Of a stretch of DNA of 64,000 nt, positions 43,401-53,962 are shown in pieces (the first letter of the stretch is position 1; each line of letters opens with the position of its first letter). The stretch comes from Chloranthus sessilifolius (taxonomy: Eukaryota > Streptophyta > Magnoliopsida > Chloranthales > Chloranthaceae): the NCBI GenBank assembly GCA_021018995.1, contig CM037588.1, positions 36,267,000-36,330,999 of the forward strand. Reading direction: 5' to 3'. The notes beneath the pieces were generated by a model that saw nothing but the letters and a program-made list of their open reading frames with translations, did no database searches and was not told the origin of the DNA. A program made the translations under genes and the position numbers.

Positions 43401-45615
43401 GACCTGTGTGTCTGGGCTATCATGGTCTAATATAGCCTTAGCCCCACCACAGGACCCACTAGATCTAAAATCCCCATGGAAGCCTGAGCTGGTAACCTTG
43501 TGACCATGGTGGTGGCAGCAATATTCTTGTTTTGTTTTGGGCTCCGTGAGGAGGATAGCCTCTGGGATAGTCTGTGACCATTCAAGTGGACAGGTTATAG
43601 CCTTAGGATGAATCCAATCCGCCGATCCAAAATGAATCCTTCTTCTCCGAGCCTGAGCTTGTAGCCTGGTAGGAGATTGTACAGAGGCAGACTCCCCTAT
43701 ATTAGCATAGACTCGCCATCAGATGGCAGATCTGATCTGGGTATGGAGATTGTAGGTTTGTGACTAGACCATTGTAGTCCCACTCAAGCAATGGATAGCT
43801 AGATCTAAGGTGGTACTCAATCTCTTACTGGTTCTATGTGTCTGGGCTATCATGGTCTTATACAGCCTTAGCCCCACACATAGAGCTTTAGAGGTTGAGG
43901 TTCCCTATGGATTCCTGAGCTTGTAGCCTGGATGAAGTAGTGCCTACAATGATTAACTTGTTTTGACCCATCTCTGGATTGTGGTTCCCTTATGAGATAG
44001 TCTGTGACCATTTAAGTGGACAGGTTATAACCTTAAGGGATTGGATCATGGCACAAGGATGAGTTGGATTCTTTCTCCTCTTTGGTGATAATGTAGCCAT
44101 TGGATGGGATTTCTATAACAGCAGACCTGGATCTGAGTCATAAATTCCAGCAGATCTGAACTCAATAGCATACTTCTCACCCTTTTATATTTATTTTCCC
44201 ACACTCCATCCATCTTCTCAACCATTTCTGTAGTTAATTCATTAGGCTACCTTAGGATACTTAGAATAAGTGACCCTAAACTCCCCTCCTTTTAGGACTA
44301 CCAGATCTGTAGTCAGATCTGGAGGGACTACTAGAGATGGCTCCCTTGGAGCTGTAGATCACCTTTTCCCTATGGGACAAACTCTTACTTATCAAAACTT
44401 GCTACAAATGGACCCTGTATCTTGCAGGTCTAGGATTTCTCAATTGTGCTGATTCCATCCCCTATTTTACTTTGATTTTAAATTGCTTTTACCACCAACA
44501 AATAAAGTAAGCACATCTGGGGTCGCAACAGATATCCCCATACCTAAAAAAAGGGGCATGACACGAGAGCAGGTCAGTAATATAAATGGATCAGTCAAAA
44601 AAGAAAAAATGATGAATAGATGATAGCGATAACAAAAGCAAAGGAGTGAGGAATTACCTCTAGGACGGCCCAAAATCCCACGGCAGACTTCGAGTCCCCA
44701 GTCGTGACCCGGGATAAGTTGTACATCAGCCAAGCGTATCCCGCCCCTCCCCAGTCATGCCTGGGAACATCGCCCCAATTATCCATCACACTCAATAGGG
44801 CCAGGCTGACCCATCCCCTGCTGGCATTTGTAAAAAGTGTCTTGCCCAGCAAGAGTAGGAGGGTGATTCGAGCTAAAACGATCGCCCGCTCTGGCACAAT
44901 GTAAAGCACCCGATCTGGCTGGCCCAAGTCTACCAACTCATCAGCAGAAAAGAGGGAGGTCAGCCAGGACATCTTGACCTCTGTGCCATGGGTCTTCCCA
45001 CGAGGAGGATAGGCCCCGATCAACCGAATGATGTCCTCTCGGGTCGGTACCGCCAAGGTAGATATCGGGACTCCGCCAATCCTAATGCCAGTAATCATGG
45101 CCCAATCAATGGGCGTCAGCGTCAGCTCGGCGTACGGCATGTGGAACGTCATGGTCTCGGGACAGAACCTCTCAATAAGGGCATTCAGATAGGCGGCATC
45201 AGCCCTCATGGCAGGGCAAGACAAGAACTCCCCAAAGCCCACCTGCTCCAACAAAACTTTCACCACGGGGGGGACATAAAGGTTGAACTCGTGGAAGTCA
45301 AGCCACCCCCCGCGGAACACAATGTTGGGCAGCTCCTGCACCCAAAGAAATACACATCAGATGGTAGAGGTAAAGAAAAAAAATGTGCAAAGGAAAGAAA
45401 CTGAACCTATCTTTTACCTTGCCCGCTATTCCAAAATTGGAGATATGGGTGTGCTGCTGATGGAGGAGGCCGACCTGGGCAGCCTCACCCTGCATCTCGA
45501 GCCATGGGCCCGCTCTCCGCTCCACCCAGAGGAACTGCTCTCCCCGCGGACCATACACTATCTCGGGCCCCTCCTCGTGGCCCTCCTCGGGAACATGCTC
45601 ATCACCGCCCGACAT
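40490..45615 (-). pseudogene. Antisense gene 1 of element A: plant mobile domain (PMD) gene, at least 7 exons
   Basis: Exon 1: 45615-45418 (ATGTCGGGCGG). Exon 2: 45335-44658. Exon 3: 44543-44536 plus 42112-41956, split by solo LTR D. Exon 4: 41858-41487. Exon 5: 41400-41104. Exon 6: 41011-40943. Exon 7 begins at 40858, with an open frame to 40490. Introns begin GT(A/G)A or GTGA and end CAG or TAG. Exon lengths 198, 678, 165, 372, 297 and 69 are all multiples of three. Exon 2 holds the PMD core (RFCPETMTFHMPYAEL, then PIDWAMITGIRIGGVPI). Exon 3 continues VWGYHHFHPGR. Exon 5 has a Gly/Ser/Pro repeat (SAGPSGVGPSGEGSSG). Exons 6-7 look like a coiled coil. TGA 42042-42040, TAG 41717-41715 and TAG 41160-41158 break it. 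PMD proteins (MAIN/MAIL1 relatives) are known to be captured by transposons. Confidence 0.8.
42113..44530 (+). mobile_element. Solo LTR D (Athila-type, 2418 bp)
   Basis: It starts TGTTAAGACC and ends GTCGCAACA, flanked by GATAT at 42108-42112 and 44531-44535. There is no internal sequence. It belongs with the LTRs at 6293 and C (shared AAAAGTACCACTTTTCACCCC-type start and CTCGCGCAG motifs at 42310-42860). TATATAAA lies at 43043-43050. It carries the U5 module GATAGTCTGTGACCA at 43566 and 43996. It inserted inside exon 3 of the antisense PMD gene. Confidence 0.93.
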
Positions 45616-45719
45616 GCTGGGGCAACAAAGCAATCACGTCAGAACAGATCAATGATAAAGAGCCATGATACCTTATCCTGCAAATGGGAGGTAAGTATGC
45701 TCACCTTTCCCCTTTCTTT

Positions 45720-46870
45720 CCACATATTTTTTTTTTTAAAATGATGATGAGAGATACATATGCCAAAAAAAAATCCCCTTTTTTAGGTTTAAAATGCAAA
45801 AAACCTTTTCTTCAGAAAATGATAATAAATAAAATTTTTCCTTCCTATCTTTGAAAATAAAGGAAGTTAGAAGCAAATAGAATTGTTCTTTTATCATTCT
45901 AAAAAGAGAAAAAAAGAGAGAAGAGGCCCTTCTTTTACACTTAGAAAAAGAAAGCCTCCCTTTATGTCTAGGGAAACAAAAAGCAAAAATAAAAAGTAAA
46001 AAAAAATATTTTTCCTTTGTGTTCTCAAAAATAAAAAATAAAAAAATATATGTGCTCCCTTCATAAAAACAAAAAAGAAAAAATGTGTGCTCCCTTCATA
46101 AAAAAAAAAAAAAAACAAATAAACAAAAAAAAATGTGTTTCCTTCAAAAAAATAAAACAAACAATATATATATATATATATCGTTTCCTTCATATTTACT
46201 TATAAATATATATATATATATATATAGGAATCCTTCATTTTACTCTGATAAAAACAAAAAAAATCCTTTACTTTACTAACAAAAAATAAAAAGAGTCCTT
46301 TGCTTTATTTTGATAAAAAAAAAACAAACAAACAACAAAAAACACAAATTCTTTACAAAAAAAATAATATAAACCCAACAAAAAATCCCTTTCTCTTATA
46401 TCCATAAAAACAAAAAGATCAACAACAAAAAGATATATAAAATAAATTCCTTAGTTAATTTTTGAAAATAAAAACCAAAAATAAAAAAATCCCGTTTTCT
46501 TAATTAGAGACGAAGAATCCTCTTTCATTAGTTAGTTTTCAAAAAAAAAAAAAAAAAACAAAGACCAAAAATATCCTTGCTTTACATTCAAAAAACAAAA
46601 ACAACAAACAAAAAAAAACAAACAAAAACCTAAAATAGAGCCCTTTCTATGTGCACAAATAAAAACAAAAAAAATATATATGTACATTAGGCACCCATAA
46701 AACCCATAAAAAACACCAAAATAAGGCATTAATCGATTCACACATCATCATTCAACATGCTTACAACAGAAAAAAACCATTTGTCATCTAGAAATACAAG
46801 ATCATGATCATATTTGCATAACAAAAAAGCAAGAAAAATCAAGAAAAAAAGAAGAGTTTAAATGATTACC
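45720..46870. other. A-rich low-complexity stretch of element A
   Basis: Runs such as AAAATAAAAAAT and (AT)n (46164-46181 and 46205-46226) fill about 1.1 kb. On the minus strand this is a T-rich region just upstream of the PMD gene start, so it could be its leader. No ORF here has domain character. Confidence 0.7.
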
Positions 46871-47040
46871 TTATGAAGAAAAAGGGGTTTTTGGTCTAAG
46901 CGTAGGCCCGCGATCGATCCACAAGCAAAACAACAACAATGGGCACGCTAGAGGCAACATAAAGGAACCCTAAGGGGAGGGGGAACAGTTTTCGATTTCA
47001 AAGAGGAAGAGAGGGGGAAAGAATTCGAATTGATGCCCCA

Positions 47041-47200
47041 CAGCCCGAGTTCGGGCTGTATTAACTACCCAGCCAAACCTGGCGCAACTAATGGTTGTGC
47101 CAGGCAAATGTTTGCCTCCCTTTAGCTTGGCGCAACTAATAGCCGCGCCAAGCTATTTTTGGCCCCATAATGGCCTAGCGCAACTAATAGTTGTGCCAGG
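47041..47200. repeat. Palindrome cluster of element A upstream of antisense gene 1 (3 units) plus a GC hairpin
   Basis: Units are at 47078-47104, 47126-47153 and 47172-47200, with the LTR consensus. In the second unit both arms changed while staying paired at their ends (GCTTGGCGC / GCGCCAAGC). A separate inverted repeat CAGCCCGA-GT-TCGGGCTG lies at 47041-47058. The next gene downstream on the minus strand is the PMD gene, 1.4 kb away. Confidence 0.88.
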
Positions 47201-47454
47201 CACTCTAGCCGGGTCTTAGGCCTAGTACGGGCCAGATGGAAAGACCGGTCCCCCCCCCCCCCCACTTCCTCTTGTTTGTTTGTTCTGTCACATCCGACAG
47301 ATGCACGCGCTCCCAAGATGGCATTTCAGTCATTCTTCGACTTGCCAAGAAAGTTGTGCTAAAATAAGGACGGGCCAAGGTCAACAAGCACCCCGGTCCT
47401 ACACACAAGGAAAATAAAAAAATATATATCCCCAAAGAGAAGCCGAAAATATTC

Positions 47455-47740
47455 ACGAGACAAATCCACATAAAATGATAAAATGCCAAAAACTTCACAT
47501 AAAATAATAACCCCAAAATGCCAAAAAAATCACATAAAATAATAACTCCAAAATTCCAAAAAAATTCACATAAAATAATAACTCCAAAATTCCAAAAAAT
47601 TCACATAAAATAATAACTCCAAAATTCCAAAAAATTCACATAAGATAATAGCTTCAAAATTCAAAAAAAATCCCATAAAATAACAGTTGAAAATTTCAAA
47701 AAATTGCATAAAATGATAGAAAAATCAAAAATAGATTTGC
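47455..47740. repeat. Tandem repeat, ~35-bp unit, about 7 copies
   Basis: A unit of CACATAAAATAATAACTCC followed by AAAATTCCAAAAAATT recurs with small changes from about 47455 to 47740. It belongs to element A, and nothing comparable is seen in B. Confidence 0.85.
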
Positions 47741-48979
47741 ACCCGCACAGCGCACAAGCATAAAGTGGTAAAACGTCAATGTTTTATCAGCAATGCAGCT
47801 GTGCCACATCGAAGTCCTGAGTCGGAGGTTCGCCTCGGATCTTTGGATCCTGCCTTGAGGCAGGAGCAACGGTGCGGTCTCGGTCAAACAGTCAATGTTT
47901 CGTTCAGGTCAACTCCACTGCTAAATCTTTGCGACGAGCACTTCGTTTTGGACTCATGCGAACTTAAGTGTCTTAAGCTGCAGATTCCCCATTAGAAAAG
48001 ATCAATCGTTGGTTGAAACCAACCTGTTGAGAATGAGATTATGTGTCAATCAAACTATGTGCAACCATGCATTCAGAAGGGTTCATTTCCCTTTTATTTT
48101 TTGCAAGCTTAAAACCTGTATGGGCAGCGGTATCCCTATAAAGTGTACGCCATGCGTCTGGGTATCCATATGATGGTCGTTTGTCCCTGTAAATTGTACC
48201 CGGGCGGGTCCGGGTTGGGGCTTCCATTGCCTTTGTTATTGCTTATTGCCCCTAATGGGTGCATGTTTATGCATAGTTAATTGATGCTTATGATCATTGT
48301 TGGCAAAAACCAGGGTTGGATGCCCCTTTTGGGTTAGCACCCGGTAACTGGTTGGATCTGTTTAGTGGTATTTGAAGTTGGACGCTCTGGGTCATGTGGA
48401 TCTGAGGCGCGTTTTGAAAAATGGCACGCACTCCTAAAAAGTGTTATGACATCTATTCACTTCGCTCAGGTGGTCATGCTAAATAAACTTTGGGATCGAT
48501 GGGTTTGCCCAAAGATCTTGAACCCTGCTTTTCACAGGGGCACCCGCGAATAATCCCATGAGGTCGTCAAATGCCTTGTAGGATTGGACGCAAACTGTAG
48601 AGCCTTGCGTATGTTTACTTCGCGCCTATCTTTGGATATGGGTCGATCACCCCTTTTACTTACGAAGTTGTTGCATTCAAAATGAATCTCGAACATCAAT
48701 CACCTTCAAAACATCTTGAGAGGCGAACATTTTTTCCAGCTATTAGGCTTTTGCAACTCATTCCACCTCGGTTATGCCCAATAATGTCGCTAAGCGCTTA
48801 GGAACCGATTACCTCGAGAAACGAATGATTAGCATGGCACTCCAGGGTTTTCATTTTCTCACCGTGTTACTCATCAGATGTTTAAAGTTCATTCTGAATA
48901 CAGCAGACCCGTCAATGATGCCTTGGGCCTCTTCGGATGTCTCTTTTCTTTAGCATTCGATCATTAGTGATCGGATACC
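47741..48979 (+). other. Element A pre-LTR non-coding region with conserved hairpins
   Basis: It aligns with B's 57470-58490. Hairpins: 47822-47839 (TCGGAGG-TTCG-CCTCGGA), 47849-47864 (CCTGCC-TTGA-GGCAGG) and 48198-48215 (ACCCGG...CCGGGT). Their stems are changed but still paired in B. Conserved linear blocks include CCCTATAAAGTGTACGCCATGC and ACGATGGGTT-type sequence near 48499. No ORF is conserved between A and B here. Confidence 0.75.
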
Positions 48980-48992
48980 AAAGAGGAGAATC
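48980..48992 (+). other. Polypurine tract of element A
   Basis: AAAGAGGAGAATC lies directly before TGTAGACACC. B has AAAGAGGGGCATC at the same place. Confidence 0.88.
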
Positions 48993-50635
48993 TGTAGACA
49001 CCCGAATTTGGCCCAAGGCCTGATCGAAACACATTTCGAGAGAGGCACATTTTTGAGTTTTTGATGGTGTGTATGGAACCCTTAGGAATCACCCTAGATC
49101 CCCCAGGAACCTACCCCGAACCTTTAAAAATCAACCCCGACCCTTTAAAAACCAACCCCAACCCTTAGAACCCTTTTTAAACTCTAACCTAACCTTCCCA
49201 GGCAATGAGGAGGGGTATACCAGAACTGGCTATGACCCTTTACAATGACCAACTCTTATACCATTGAAGAGTAGAGGTCATCAGCTTTCCAACAGTTCAA
49301 GAATTGCCCTAATCGGAGGTATATATCAGAAGATATGACAGTCCGAACCCTGAGGGCAGGAAGGTAATTTCAAGGTGGGCCCCCTAGGGATTTGGCGTGA
49401 CTATTAGTCGCGCCAGGCTATTTCTCCCCCAGAAATGGCCTGGCGTAACTAATAGTTGCGCCAGAAATGGCGTAACCAATCCTCCCAGATATTAAGCCTG
49501 GCGCAACTAATAGTTGCGCCAAGTTTAAATGGTGGCCCCCACCCCGCGAACTAACTTCCAGCACTGTTCTTCACTGTTTTACTGTGCATTTGTCTAGGAC
49601 AACTATTAGTTGCGCCAGGCATATGAACAGTAACTATGGGATTTTGCCCCGAATTTTGTGTTTAGGGTTTGACTTGTTGACCACCTCAACCTTTGGGGTG
49701 TGTTTTGATAGTTCTGTTGCACCCATTCCTTACCTATTTGCAACCCTCCAAGTGGCCTAAAGCCTCACCCCATCATCCACCATTAGAACCACCTTCACAC
49801 CTTTCCAAGCTCTCAAAATCCTAGGAAACCTTAGATTTGAGATTACCTAATTGCTAACCCCAATTAGCATCTAAGTAGCCTCCTAATCCACTCCTTTCCT
49901 ATAAATAGAGCCCCCCACCCCTTGGTTTAAGGGTTGAGAAATTCGCTTAAGAGAGAAAGAGCTCAAAGTGAGAAGTTCTTCCTCCCTTTTGTGCATTATT
50001 TTCACCCAAATTCCAGAACCTTCCAACCTTCTTTCAAGCTTGTTCTTGCATCCAAAACCCTTAGCCTAGGTGTGTGTGATCCCCTAGCCTCCCTTCCCTA
50101 CCTCTTAGCTTCAAGTCCTAGGAGTTAGAACCCCCATTTTCCACCATACAAGGCCTTCAAGAGCTCATCATAGCAAGCCACGCAAGGCTCCTCTATGGTG
50201 CTACAAGGGCCAGAGGGCTCCGGCTCTCCCCTTTCTTCTCCTATCTCTTTTTAGCTTTCCCTACTCTTTCATTTGTGCCATTACGCCGCCGAATTTTTGG
50301 TAGGAATGGAGGGGCACAAATAGGATTGGAGGCCCATTTGGGAAAGAGGGAACCATTTCCTTATCTTTTACATCATTTTATTTTTGGCCATTAGTAGAGA
50401 CCGCATTAAGCGGGTTGATCGGGTGCCTAACACCGTCCCGATCGATAACCGAAGCCCCTACCCAAGAGCCTTTGGTGTGGACCGGATTCAGAGTCATATT
50501 TTTAGCACTTAGGTGCTCATAAAAATGAACTAGGTATCCCGGGATACCGAAAGCTCCAGGTGGCGACTCTATATTTTTTATCGTTAGAGTGCGCATCGTC
50601 ACAACGGGGATTGCATCGATTCCCACGATTGCACA
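48993..50635 (+). repeat. Element A 3' LTR (1643 bp)
   Basis: Collinear with the 5' LTR, ending GATTGCACA and followed by the GTATT duplication. Palindrome units are at 49392-49418, 49437-49464, 49497-49522 and 49592-49619. The TATA box is at 49900-49907. A small duplication near 49130-49160 (AACCAACCCC repeated) is not in the 5' copy. Confidence 0.93.
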
Positions 50636-50879
50636 GTATTGATGTATAGAGATCGAGCAGCTACTATTTTCACACCCATGAGCTGAAGTCTGAGGTGTTG
50701 CAGCCTGTCATCAGAAGGAGCTGCTACACCATGTGGCACCTCCAAGCTATTACACTCGAGTAGCTCCTATGCCACTCTCTCAAGCTGCAGATCAACTACA
50801 ATATAGAGTTGACCATGGAGGTGGGCAGCCTGTCATAAGAGCAGAAGATAAACATCTTAAGCAGTGCTTTGGATGAAGA

Positions 50880-51375
50880 CCACCCTCGCGAGCAGCATGA
50901 AACCTAGGAATGTTTATCCTTGCGAGAGGTTGATCCTGAAGTACACTGAATTGATATCCTCGCAAGCTGGAGCAAGGAGCTGCATGCATGCCAACCTAGC
51001 GAGCTGAACCCTGCTGCAATGGTGATCCTGGCGAGATGGGCTAGAGCAGGGAGCTATTGAAGATGATCCTCGCGAGATGGAGGCTCTACTGCAATATTCA
51101 TCCTCGTGAGAAGCTGGTTCTGAGCCTGCACTATCCATCCTCGCGAGCAAGACTACAAGTTATACTTCTTTATCCTCGCAAGTTGTGAGTTGAACTCAGC
51201 GAGAGCCCAGCAAGTTGGGAGTTCTGAAGCTCCATGAAGAGCCAGCCTCGCAAGCAGCAAAGATGCTATGTTAATTCCATCCTCATGAACTGGCTTGGAG
51301 CAGCTTAAAATCTGCATATTTTATCCTCGCAAGTAGCAAGCCTGATGTATTTCTTTTCCATCTTCGCAAGCTATG
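50880..51375. repeat. Array of CCTCGCGAG motifs in solo LTR C
   Basis: ATCCTCGCGAG(C/A) and one-base variants (CCTCGCAAG, CCTCGTGAG, CCTGGCGAG) recur about every 35-60 bp, for example near 50883, 50958, 51027, 51069, 51104, 51139, 51172 and 51327. The palindromic core TCGCGA is the recurrent element. Confidence 0.8.
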
Positions 51376-53130
51376 CGGCCCTAAAGCTCCCAGCTGTGCG
51401 AAGCTCAAGTTCCAGCAGCAACGATTCAGAACTCAAGGGCTGTTTGGGGTTTCACACATGTCTTAGGGCACACTTACCAATGCCCACACAGATCGAGGCA
51501 TCCAAGGGCCATGATGAAGCCACAAAACTAGCTCTACAGATGCTTAGTTCTAATTGGTTGTTGCGGATTACAGCTGTTTTGGATTGTATATATTAAGCTA
51601 TTTTCTATTTTCTAAAGTATCCTGGGCTAGCTTGATATCCCCCTTTTATGGTTTTAGCTTTTTAGGGTTAGGGTTTGGTTTAGCTTCCCTTTCTTTTTCC
51701 ATTTTATTCTTTCCTCAGCACAGTAGCAATGCTAGGCTAAGATCTTTGTAAGCAATAGTGTATTCTTTCTCAAATTTGTAATAGATCTTGTATGAATGGA
51801 GTGAGTTGTTTTGGGTTGCACAGACTGCTGTCTTGGGGGCAGAGCATTGTAAGTATCTTTTGCAATGAATGCCATGTTTAAAGTTTAATTAAATCCATTT
51901 TTCTTCCTGTGTGCTGCGCATGGTGTTCTTTAACCTATGCCTTACACATGGGATTTCAAGATTTGATGCTCCCATGGAAACTTGAGCTTGTAGCCTTGTA
52001 ACCATGGTGGCAACAGTAGTTTTACTATTCCCTCTCATTGTCTATGACTAGGATAACCTCTGTGGATAGTCTGTGACCATTTAAGTGGACAGATTATAGC
52101 CCTAGGGCTGGTCTAGGTCACGGATCTAAGATGGATTCTTCTTCTCTGCACTTGAGCTTGTAGCTTTGTGAGGGATTGTTGCAGAGCCTGGTAGCCTTGT
52201 GAGGGATTGTTGTAAAACAAAACTCTACTATGTTTTACATTATTGCTATCAATGTTTAGATCTGGGAATCTATAGAGATTGCAGACTTGTGAGCTGATTC
52301 ATTGCAGGCTTTTTGTAACAATGACCAACTGAGTTTAAAGCCCCTTTCAGTCTGAGATTTCTTATGGTTTCCACTTGATTTTTGAGGACTGATTGCTCCT
52401 GTGGATGCAAGAGATTGTAGCCTTGCAAACATAGTGTCTGTAATGATTTTTCTGTTTTAAGTTAACCCATTGATTGGAGGAAATCTCTTGGATAGTCTGT
52501 GACCATTTAAGTGGACAGATTATAGCCTTAGGATCAATCCCTTCAAGTGATTGAACCTCCCCCCTTGGATAGTCTATGACCATTTCAGTGGACAGGTTAT
52601 AGCCTTAAGAGGAGTCTAGATTGTGGGGTTGATTTGGATTCGTCTACCTTGCTAATAAGCTTGTAGCCTTCAGAAGGATTGTTGTAGTCTCACCTCTTGC
52701 TATGAGTTGCAGATCTGATTTACTCACAGTTGTCTACTTCTCCATCTTTTATCTTTATGTGACCACACACATCATCACGCTTCTTTTCCCCCTTCCTTTA
52801 GTTGTAGATTTATTCCTATTTATAGATTAGTTTTATTTTTGTTTTTAGTTTAATATAGCTTAGTGACACTTAAACTCCTATCCTTTGGGTTGGCTAGATC
52901 TGTAGCCAGATCTAGAGATTACTTTACACCCTTAGAGGTTTCAGATCATCACTCCCTGTGGGACCAACTCTTACTTTTCAAAACTTACTACAATAAGCCC
53001 TGTATCTTACAGGTCTATGGTATTTTAGACTTACTGTGTTCATCCATTTCTGCATCTCTCCTCTCTTGATTATTTTCTCCACTATTTTTAAATAAGATAG
53101 CATCAAGCATTCGAAATATAGACTCCAACA

Positions 53131-53962
53131 AATACTACCAGACACGGGATGCTCTCATTCATGGTCGGCTTCTTCGGTTACAATCAGATTAAAATGACAG
53201 AGGCAGACTAAGAAAATATAGCATTCATCACTCCTTGGGGACCTTTCTACTATTGAGTCATGTCATTCGGATTAAAGAATGCTGGGGCAACATATCAAAG
53301 GGCGATGACATCATTATTCCATGACATAATGCACAGAGAAATCGGGGTGTACGTTGACGACATGACAGCGAAGTCTCATGAGAGAGGTGATCATCTGGTG
53401 AACCTCCAAAAGCTATTTGAAAGACTGAGGAAATACAGGCTACGTCTAAATTCACAAAAATGCACATTCAACACCTTGTCAAGAAAGCTACTGGGCTTCA
53501 TCGTCAGTAGGAGAGGCATCGAGGTTGACCCAATCAAAGTAAAAGCTATTATCGAAATGCCACCACCATCTACCGAGAAAGAGGTCAAAGGTTTCTTGGA
53601 CAGAATATAGTACATTAGTCGGTTCATTGCATAGTTAACTCCTATCTGCACGCCGATCTTCAAATTACTGAGAAAGATTCACCTGTTGAATGGAACAATG
53701 ACTGTCAAGTGGTATTCGATAAGATCAAGAGTTATCTCCTCAACCCTCTCGTTCTGGTACCACCAGTACCAGGGAGGCCACTCTTAATGATGAAATTCCC
53801 TCAGCAGCAAAATTCTCGATGGAATGTGTCTTAGGGCATCTCGATGAAAAATGAAGAAAAAAGCAAGTAATTTACTATTTGAGCAAGAAGTGCACTGACT
53901 ACGAGACACTATTCTCATCTAGAGAAAGCATACCTGGCTCTCGTATGGGCCACACATAGGCT
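53131..53962 (+). pseudogene. pol: Element B reverse transcriptase C-terminal half and RNase H
   Basis: The frame continues from 24927 after AATAC. Motifs: MSFGLKNAGATYQRAM, then VYVDDMTAKS with an intact YVDD near 53350, then LGFIVSRRGIEVDPIKV and TEKEVKGFLDRI. Stops include TAA near 53210, TGA before MSFG, and TAG 53608-53610, which is also TAG in A. The RNase H part (53640-53960) is frameshifted but readable as VLVPP and KAYLALVWAT-like sequence. Not functional. Confidence 0.85.

Larger units (their letters stand above)
25949..50635 (+). mobile_element. Element A: 24.7-kb Tat/Ogre-type retrotransposon with two antisense genes
   Basis: It is complete between GTATT 25944-25948 and GTATT 50636-50640. 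In order it has: 5' LTR, PBS, leader, gag, protease, G-patch, RT, RNase H, archaeal-type RNase H, integrase, non-coding region with hairpins, two antisense genes, a long AT-rich stretch, polypurine tract and 3' LTR. Without solo LTR D it is about 22.3 kb, in the size range known for Ogre-like elements. The two LTRs differ by scattered, mostly transition changes and a ~20-bp duplication in the 3' copy, so it is not a very recent insertion. Confidence 0.93.
24928..53130 (+). mobile_element. Solo LTR C (Athila-type, ~3.5 kb), itself split by element A
   Basis: It starts TGTTATTCTC (similar to the LTR at 6293) and ends GACTCCAACA. AATAC precedes it at 24923-24927 and follows at 53131-53135. Its own parts are 24928-25948 and 50641-53130. 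There is no internal region, PBS or polypurine tract, so it is a solo LTR left by LTR-LTR recombination. The second part has a CCTCGCGAG array and repeats of GGATAGTCTGTGACCAT (52064, 52490 and 52567). A TATA-like TATATATTA lies at 51587. Confidence 0.9.

Noticed and set aside
46085..46741. Low-complexity Lys/Asn- or Phe-rich frames around 46 kb
   Set aside because: They are translations of poly-A/T and (AT)n runs, not genes.
24928..53130. One 28-kb Athila element bounded by AATAC
   Set aside because: After removing A with its own GTATT duplication, only LTR sequence remains, with no PBS, gag, pol or polypurine tract. It is a solo LTR.
25944..53135. Duplications AATAC (C) and GTATT (A) being reverse complements, as a sign of a shared target preference
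   Set aside because: Two five-base AT-rich sites are too few. Chance is sufficient.
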